A stretch of DNA of 64,000 nucleotides from Ramazzottius varieornatus (taxonomy: Eukaryota; Tardigrada; Eutardigrada; Parachela; Ramazzottiidae). The DNA lies in NCBI GenBank assembly GCA_001949185.1, contig BDGG01000002.1, positions 6,910,772 through 6,974,771 on the forward strand, in the 5' to 3' direction. Positions 57,931 through 64,000 of this stretch are shown one piece after another (within the stretch, counting starts at the first letter, position 1; each line of letters begins with the position of its first letter). The position numbers were made by a program, and so were the translations under genes. The notes under the pieces are model-generated. The model was not told the origin of the DNA, made no database searches, and saw nothing but the letters and a program-made list of their open reading frames with translations.

Positions 57931-60824
57931 ATGAGTGACGCGTTCTTTGCAAGATCGGACGCATCTCCTGAAGTAGAAGACCCGAATAAGACACATACCG
58001 TGGCTGAGCTCGGATCTCCAGCGGAACGTCGTATGACTGTTAATCCACATCTTCCGGTTATCAACGAACCCAAGCATGGTTTGCTGTAAGTGCCGTACTT
58101 CTTTCACGATCTTAAGTTTCGATGTCTACAGGAATATATGCTTATAGGGCGATATTGCGTTCTTTCCCGAATGAAAGCCAGCGAGAAGTAATTACCAAGA
58201 TGGAAGCAATCTGGACTGAGATTGGCCTGTCGGATGCAGAGCGGGAGAAACGCTTGAAAGTCTTCGAGAATATCATCTCGCAGGAACTTTCAGCGATTTT
58301 GGAGAAGGCCTATGAAAGTCAAGCCAGCTATCGACGAAGTTTGGAAGATAGAGTGGCGCGATATCTGCAAGAGATCAGAACCGCTGAAGATTTGCTGAAT
58401 ATTCAACCTTCCCAAGAGTTTCTCGAGGTACTAAGCGGAAATTTGTAATTGTCTTTTTGTGTGACGTTTTGGCCCGGTGAAGTTTGTTGTGGACGTTGAG
58501 ACCTAGAGCTGGGTTGAATACTCATTTTGATCTGACAACGTTTTAGGCAGAAAGTGGTGCAGAAGTCTTTCGTCGGGAGTATATCCTCCGCGCTCGTTGC
58601 AATGAGCTGCTTGCTCTGCGAGCAGAGCGAGAGAAGGCTTTGGAAGTTATGGTTTTGGCCAATGAGAAGTACTCACGAGCTTTAGGAAGACCGACTTTTC
58701 CTCTTCACCATCACAACCTACGGCTGAGGACGGAGAATCTGGAGGCTTTGCAAACCGTGAACGCCGAGCTTGAAGTGCAATACGTAAGCAAGACGTGACA
58801 ACATAGTAACTTTCCTCTTTCTGTGTGCTTGAAATCAGCTCTGTTTCATCTCGCAAATTGTTTTTCTAGACCTTTCTTTCAAATGGTATGATTGGCCTAC
58901 GGAAAGAGCTGGAAGAGTTGGCATTCATGCTCAAGGAACCTCTCTCCGGCATAAACTGGGAGCTGCTAACGGAAGCCAACATCAAATTCATCAAGGACAG
59001 AACATCCCACGTAACACTGAAGTTATTTTTTACAGAATAGAACTTGCGGTACTAATATATTAACCTTTCTCTTTCCAGCTTGAACAACTGAAAGCTGAAA
59101 GAATTGCTACTGGGAAGGAGGTTCTTCAGCGTATCTACCATCTTTGTCGTCGCGTTGAGCTCAAGTCAGAATTGCTGGATGCGCATCCGGAACTTGAAAG
59201 CCAACTCTTCGACCCGGAAGTGCTTGTACAAGTGAGTGTAGTCTTTCATTTCGTTCTAGTTTCGTTTCCCTTATTACAATCTGAGCATCCTTGCAGTTGA
59301 CTGAAGAACGAAACAGGCTCGAACAGTTGACAAAGGAGAACCTTCATGCTGTGACCATGCACCTTCGCGAACGAATTTGCGCCATGTACGAAAAGACGTA
59401 CGCTTCCCAGTCCGAGAAGGAGTCGTTTCCTGGCTTCGAGTCGGGTACGTTAAAATACATTGTACTCTCTCGATCCTTTCACGCTGTGAAATATTCGCAT
59501 CAAAACCCTTTCCTTTACCTTGCAGAAGAATTTACGGAAGCGTTGCTGGACATTCACGAAGCAGAGCTGAACCGTCTTGAGGAAAAGCTGGATACTAATC
59601 GGGCCTTGTATGAGCTGCTTGATGAACACCTGAAGCTTCTGCATGAGAAAGTGGAGTTCGAGGTAAGAAACCATCTCCAGAATTATCTATTTGTAGCGCG
59701 AACTTCTGATGCAAATATTCAAGGTTTTTGTGTTCGTAGGAAAAAGAGTGCGATCCTAAGGTGATGCAGAACCGGGGTGGAATCTTGCTCAAGGTTCAGA
59801 ACGAGAAGAAGAAAGTTGTGGCCAAAATATCTAAGGTACTTTTCACGCTTTACGAGGTTTGGCAAAGATTTTCTATTGAGTTCTTTATCGAACTTGCAGG
59901 TGCTGGCCGATCTTAACGTTGTTATCGAGAAGAACATGACGGACTGCAAGCCGGAAATGCTGGTTTGGGACTTGCCTGTCTCGGCGTTCTTGCAACAACG
60001 ACAGCAGGAGATGGAAAAAGAGAAGTCGGATTCTGTCAAGGACCGCCGTGTCAAAGATCAGGGAAGTGGGGTGAAGAGAGGGAAGACCCAAAAGGAGACT
60101 CCTACTGTCAAGCGGCTGAAAAACGAGGTTGGATAATGTCATCTACCCAAACTCTGACACAGGTTTTACAGCATTGCAGTATTTTCTCTTTGTTTGATTA
60201 CGTTTACGATTCACAGCGCACCATAACTGTTGTTGTGAAGCAATGTGGCTGTTTGTTGTCATTCAAGTTTCAGCGAAAATTAATATTTAATTGAATCTGG
60301 TCTGTAGCGTTTTTAGCTGGTCGGTATTGATAGATAATCTGACGCGACTTGGTTTTCTTTTTACAGAATCTGAAAACTGCAACTGGTTCTGGTCTAAAGA
60401 TTAAAGCTGTCGTACATCGCACGGTCGACAGAGCTAACGAGGTTCGTGCGAAGTGTAGCTCTAAACAGAATGCTGTACATTTTATCAGTCTGTCGATTTG
60501 GATGAGAATTGTCAGACTTGTTTCTTGCAGTCGTCCTCGAGTCTCGTCAAGCCACAAAGCAGTGTCGCTCAGCCCGCTAGCACCGCCGTGCAACCATCCA
60601 GCAGTACCCTGACGAAGATCGGACCTGTTAGACAACGTCTGAACTTTGATGCAAGCACCGGATCCGGAGTGGTCAACAAAGCGGTTTCTCGACTAGGGAC
60701 CCCCAAAAGCACAGCTGGTACAGTCTCAACACCAAAAACAGCGGTAAGTTCTCTTGAAATCACAATGCAAGCTCGCTTTCAATACTTCCTAGCTTAATCG
60801 TACGAATTTCAGGGGAAGAAGTGA
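57931..60824 (+). CDS. PRC1: Protein regulator of cytokinesis 1 (PRC1/Ase1/MAP65 family)
   Basis: Dimeric cross-linker of antiparallel microtubules that organises the central spindle. Twelve exons: 57931-58085, 58148-58427, 58547-58783, 58870-59010, 59079-59231, 59297-59444, 59526-59662, 59740-59835, 59900-60127, 60367-60441, 60531-60743, 60813-60824 (624 residues; human 620). The dimerisation start reads MEAIWTEIGLSDAEREKRL (PRC1: LREIWELIGIPEDQRLQR). The rod is coiled-coil throughout. The spectrin-like microtubule-binding domain is recognisable as TEERNRLEQLTKENLHAV...MYEKTYASQSEKESF, EEFTEALLDIHEAELNRL and the signature DPKVMQNRGGILLKVQNEKK. A basic Ser/Thr tail with TP sites (RLGTPKS, VSTPKT) fits Cdk control. 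The exon 9 donor GTTGGA is weak; without it the protein would stop at 60136. The last exon codes three residues. Confidence 0.92.
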
Positions 60825-61158
60825 CGAGGAAGTTCTTTACAAAGAAGTTAGGGACCAACTGAGCTAGGACTACTTTTCGTACCAGTACCGCTGCATTTCA
60901 TATTTCGGTTTACATTATATTATTATGTTAATTTTCCAAGCTATAGAACAGATCTGAGAAAAACATGCCTTCTGCAGAGTGAATTTCGCAGCTTTTGAAC
61001 TAATGATACCCAATCTTCCTGCTTTTCCGAATGAAATCATTTGTTTTACGGATTTAAATTTTTGCGTTTTCACAATGCCCACTAATTAGCAACACGTTTC
61101 AACGAAAAATATAGAATACTGATTTTTGAAGTCCGCAAAATCTGTCGGCCTCTGTAAA

Positions 61159-62120
61159 TCATATGGTCAGTGTCATCTGTTTTAGTCGTCCAACTTGACA
61201 GGAGGCAAGTAACCGATCGACGTTCACCCATCTGAAACAAACAAAACTGTTGAACTGAAGTTGAACAACATTTTTGTGGGCTTTTCGTACCGGTGGTTTT
61301 TATCGAACAGGAGTGTGGCATCCGTGCCAGCTTCTGCCATGAGGATAGGAAGTCCTCCAGGGTGATAGTCCAAGTATTTGCTGATGTTATAAACCTTCCC
61401 CCGTATGGCCATCCAAGCGTCAGCCTCGGTGTTATGTCGAGCTAACTCTTCTTTGGTTATTATCCTGGCTTCCGAAGGGCCGCCTAGACCTGTCATATCT
61501 TCTCCACTTTTGGTCCTATCGACCCAGTTGGTCAGGGCATAGCCAGGCTTGAGCTGGACTTTCCTGGATACTTTCTTCCCTTTAGCGACAACTTCCGGTG
61601 ACGTTTCTACAAGCAAACATCGATCGATAAGCAAGCTCACATAGTTAAGAATGCGCAGAGTTTTTCACCATACCTGTGACATTTAAAAGCTGACTTGCCT
61701 GAGAATTCTCCATGGAGGTTGTAGAGGGAACTTCTAGCGTTACTTTCTCGGGCGACGATGACGGAGATAGAGCGTCAATCGTGGGCGGTGGTGGCATCGA
61801 AGAGTCGTCCATCCTCCTTGCTCGTCCAACTGTAACACGGCTCAGTCTAGAAGAGTTCAAGATACGGTATGATGGTCGAAGAAACATCCAATGACTTCCC
61901 GAAGCAGTCTGGACTTACAGAGAGTCTGGAAGAGATTCCGAGGATACGAACTTTTGAGAGTGATGACTGCCAAAGTAAATCCGCAACAAACAGCTAGCAA
62001 AACTGCGCCAGCGTGCGCGTGCATCCAGTTACGCACCCAGCTTCCTGTGCGCACTTGTGCATTTCCATGGTCCATACCGGAAATAGGTTTGCTCATTTCT
62101 CCCAACTCCTTCGATGACAT
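61159..62120 (-). CDS. Membrane-anchored cytochrome b5 of the NCB5OR type, without reductase
   Basis: Haem-binding electron carrier. Four exons: 62120-61919, 61829-61674, 61606-61291, 61231-61159 (248 residues, phases consistent). Near the N-terminus is a hydrophobic segment (HAGAVLLAVCCGFTLAVITL) after a short polar stretch, then a Ser/Pro-rich linker, then the segment KVQLKPGYALTNWVDRTKSG that precedes the b5 domain in CYB5R4/NCB5OR. The haem domain has TKEELARHNTEADAWMAIRG, YLDYHPGG (first haem His) and FDKNHRWVN (second haem His). The frame stops a few residues later (LKQMTLTI). The CS domain and the FAD/NADH reductase of CYB5R4 do not follow: the next gene, PRC1, ends 335 bp away on the other strand. 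The acceptor of exon 2 (GTTACAG) was chosen by phase. Confidence 0.8.
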
Positions 62121-62355
62121 CTAGGTCAAAATCGGATTACTTTCTGATTAAATAGGTAGGTACCGTATGCAGTTGAAGAAGGCATAGAAAGGGTGATCTG
62201 GCTAGTTAACTTAAGGCCTTCTTCGTACACCTGCCGGAAATTGTCCGGGTCACCAGGTGACACAGTACCGCGGGAATTAGGGATCATCTTCCTCGTCGGA
62301 TGTGCTCGAGATTCATAGCATCGTTTTGGCAGATGTGTCTTTCGCGTGATTCGAA

Positions 62356-64000
62356 ATGGACGGTGCTTCTCCTCCTGTGTCTTTGAACATACCATCACCA
62401 CCAAATATACCAAGTAATGAAGCTAACATATCTAACAGAGGTGATGCTAGCACACCTCGACTTCCGGTTGGTCCTGCAGCCCCAAGGAAAGATGAGACAG
62501 CTGAGGAGGAATATCAGGATGCTCTGGCCACTTTGATGTGGAGGAAGGACCTGACTGTGAGACCGTTGTATGACCACATCAGTGCTATCATACGGCATCT
62601 TTACAAGAACCGCGGGAAGGAAGACCTATGGAACAATAAGCTTGATTTGCTTAGTCGCTTGGTTAAGCGCTCGAATGTCCCTCCTGTAGCGGTGCACCAC
62701 ATGAAGCCAGGCTACGTCCCTCCGACCGAGTTACCCACCTTCCTAAGCATACGAGACTTCTTCGCGACCTTGATCGAGGAACCTGAGCACAAGAAGGTCG
62801 ACGATAACGGGCCACTTCCTCAAGGTGTAGCCTATGTACCGCCCGAACACCCTGTTGAGGACTTCCCTCCACCAGCCGCCAAGAACGACACGGTGGAAGG
62901 TGGGGAAGAGGGTGAAGAAGGCGAAGCGAAGAAAGAGTACAAGGCAATCGATATGTATGAATGGCTGTTTTACGCACAGCAAGCCGGTTTAGGACTGTCA
63001 CAGACGGAAACCCATCTGGTCATGTCTAACATACTACGGTTCCAGAAAGCTAATTACAGTGAACTGCAGAAAACGAGGTTTTGGGGCAGGATAGCAGCAG
63101 CGAAGGGCTTCTACTACGTGATGGAAGTGGAGTTTAAGGAAATGAGTGAGAAATGGTTCGAGCAACCGGCAGTGTTAGAAAACCATCCGGAACTGGCAAA
63201 TCACAAAGTCACGGTGTATAATCCATTCGGCACGTACGGCTTCAGAGAAGATTACGAAGACACGTTCTTCACACTTAATTTGCCAAAGTTTCCCATTCCG
63301 CCACCACCCGAAATCGATCCGGATCAACACTTCAAAGAGATCATGGTGGAAGAGTGTGGGACAGGGGCTAATATGTACTGCTATTACGTCCGCACTGATC
63401 TGCTCGTGGGCGAATGGCTCCGGTTGCCGGATGTCACACCGGAGCAAATTAGAAAAGCACGCTTCATTCGACGAGGTCTGACAGGAAATCTGGAAGCCAA
63501 AGTAGTGGCCTGCCCGACTTTCCCAGGTCCGTGCATAATTTCCAGAAATATCAGGGAGGCCGTCAAACGAAACGTACAAGATCGTCCTCTTAAGTGGCGC
63601 ACATTGTCAGCCAATAGCAATGATAACGTCGCTACTTGAGCTAACGATTTTGTACGTTTCGTTCGCCGGCCTCCCATTTTCTACTAACGATCGAACATAA
63701 TTTATGTAGTTTTCAGGAGTGGAGAAGAACTACCTTCGGGCTCAAATAGCCCGAATAACACATGGAACCGCACTCGCGCCGCTCGGTCAGTTCGTTGCTC
63801 CGGAAGACGAAGAGGACGCCGGCGAAGAAGGCCAGGCTCCCAAGTTTATGTTAGTGGACAACCCCGAGTTCGAGCATCCCAACCAGCGGCAGCTTCTGTC
63901 GAAGGACCTCTCCGGCTACACCCATCTGCTACCGTACCTTCTCCGGCAAGGTCGGACTACATGGTACGACCCGTCACCCGGTGGACAGAAGCTAGGCGAT
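62356..64000 (+). CDS. Radial spoke head protein, RSPH4A/RSPH6A type (3' end outside the window)
   Basis: Component of the radial spoke head of motile cilia and flagella. Two exons are visible, 62356-63526 and 63717-64000 (484 codons so far, frame open at the window edge). After a Pro-rich N-terminus the protein has YDHISAIIRHLYKNR, the spoke-head core DMYEWLFYAQQAGLGLSQTE, ILRFQKANYSELQKTRFWGRI, GFYYVMEVEF, YYVRTDLLVGEWLRLPDVTP and NYLRAQIARI in exon 2, then an acidic stretch (PEDEEDAGEE) and NPEFEHPNQRQLLSKD. These match RSPH4A/6A (ELPPVTPAQI..ARKIKKFFTG; NYLRAQIARI). Intron 1 carries the hairpin element with long arms. Starts 235 bp from the divergent b5 gene. Its presence means the animal makes 9+2-type axonemes, at least in sperm. 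Confidence 0.93.
63558..63670. repeat. Intronic hairpin element with extended arms in the radial spoke gene
   Basis: Inner arms AAGTGGCGCAC (63592-63602) and CGTCGCTACTTG (63627-63638), loop TCAGCCAATAGCAATG. Outer arms GAAACGTACAAGATCG (63569-63584) and CGATTTTGTACGTTTC (63645-63660) pair with one mismatch, so the whole forms a hairpin of roughly 100 bp. Intron 63527-63716. Confidence 0.9.

Overview
The window is nuclear DNA from an animal with a compact, intron-rich genome. Genes carry many short GT-AG introns, there are no operons, and about 18 recognisable genes sit in 64 kb on both strands, often in divergent or convergent pairs. The set is metazoan: two PiT phosphate transporters, two paraoxonases, a SMYD protein, adenylate kinase 3, TFIIIA, topoisomerase 3-beta, dihydropteridine reductase, a GnRH/AKH-type receptor, ZCCHC4, mitochondrial acyl carrier protein, COA4, PSMB7, rhotekin, HMG-CoA reductase, PRC1 and a radial spoke head protein. 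A small-genome invertebrate fits (a tardigrade or similar ecdysozoan is possible), but the sequence does not settle the phylum.

Layout: 1-1990, end of a decayed hAT transposon. 2634-10320 (-), tandem PiT transporter genes. 10906-12398 (+), a four-pass membrane protein. 12586-16744 (-), tandem paraoxonase genes. 17224-17400 (+), an SDR gene fragment. 18064-20346 (-), SMYD. 21625-22166 (-), a small secreted protein. 22627-23999 (-), AK3, divergent from TFIIIA (24345-25469, +). 25998-30723 (+), TOP3B, convergent with QDPR (30929-32381, -). 32.4-36.3 kb, mostly non-coding. 36329-39851 (+), a GPCR. 40575-42013 (-), ZCCHC4, divergent from NDUFAB1 (42550, +). 43704-43913 (-), COA4, divergent from PSMB7 (44507-45515, +). 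45741 to about 49.7 kb (-), rhotekin. 50386-54150 (+), HMGCR. 55241-56437, an inverted-repeat element. 57931-60824 (+), PRC1. 61159-62120 (-), a membrane-anchored cytochrome b5. 62356 to the end (+), a radial spoke head gene cut by the window edge.

Most genes are unrelated housekeeping genes. Three observations stand out. (1) A short palindromic element (arms AAGTGGCGCAC / GTGCGCCACTT) occurs in ten introns and only once, as a half copy, outside a gene. The two PiT paralogs carry it in introns at two different positions, each absent from the other copy, which suggests an intron-generating (introner-like) element. (2) TOP3B lacks the usual C-terminal zinc fingers and instead runs through a disordered segment into a C-terminal double-stranded-RNA-binding domain. 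(3) The NCB5OR-type cytochrome b5 has an N-terminal membrane anchor and no reductase half.

Exon coordinates were derived by hand from splice sites, reading-frame phase and family conservation. Most models sum to whole codons, which is a good internal check, but none has been tested against transcripts.
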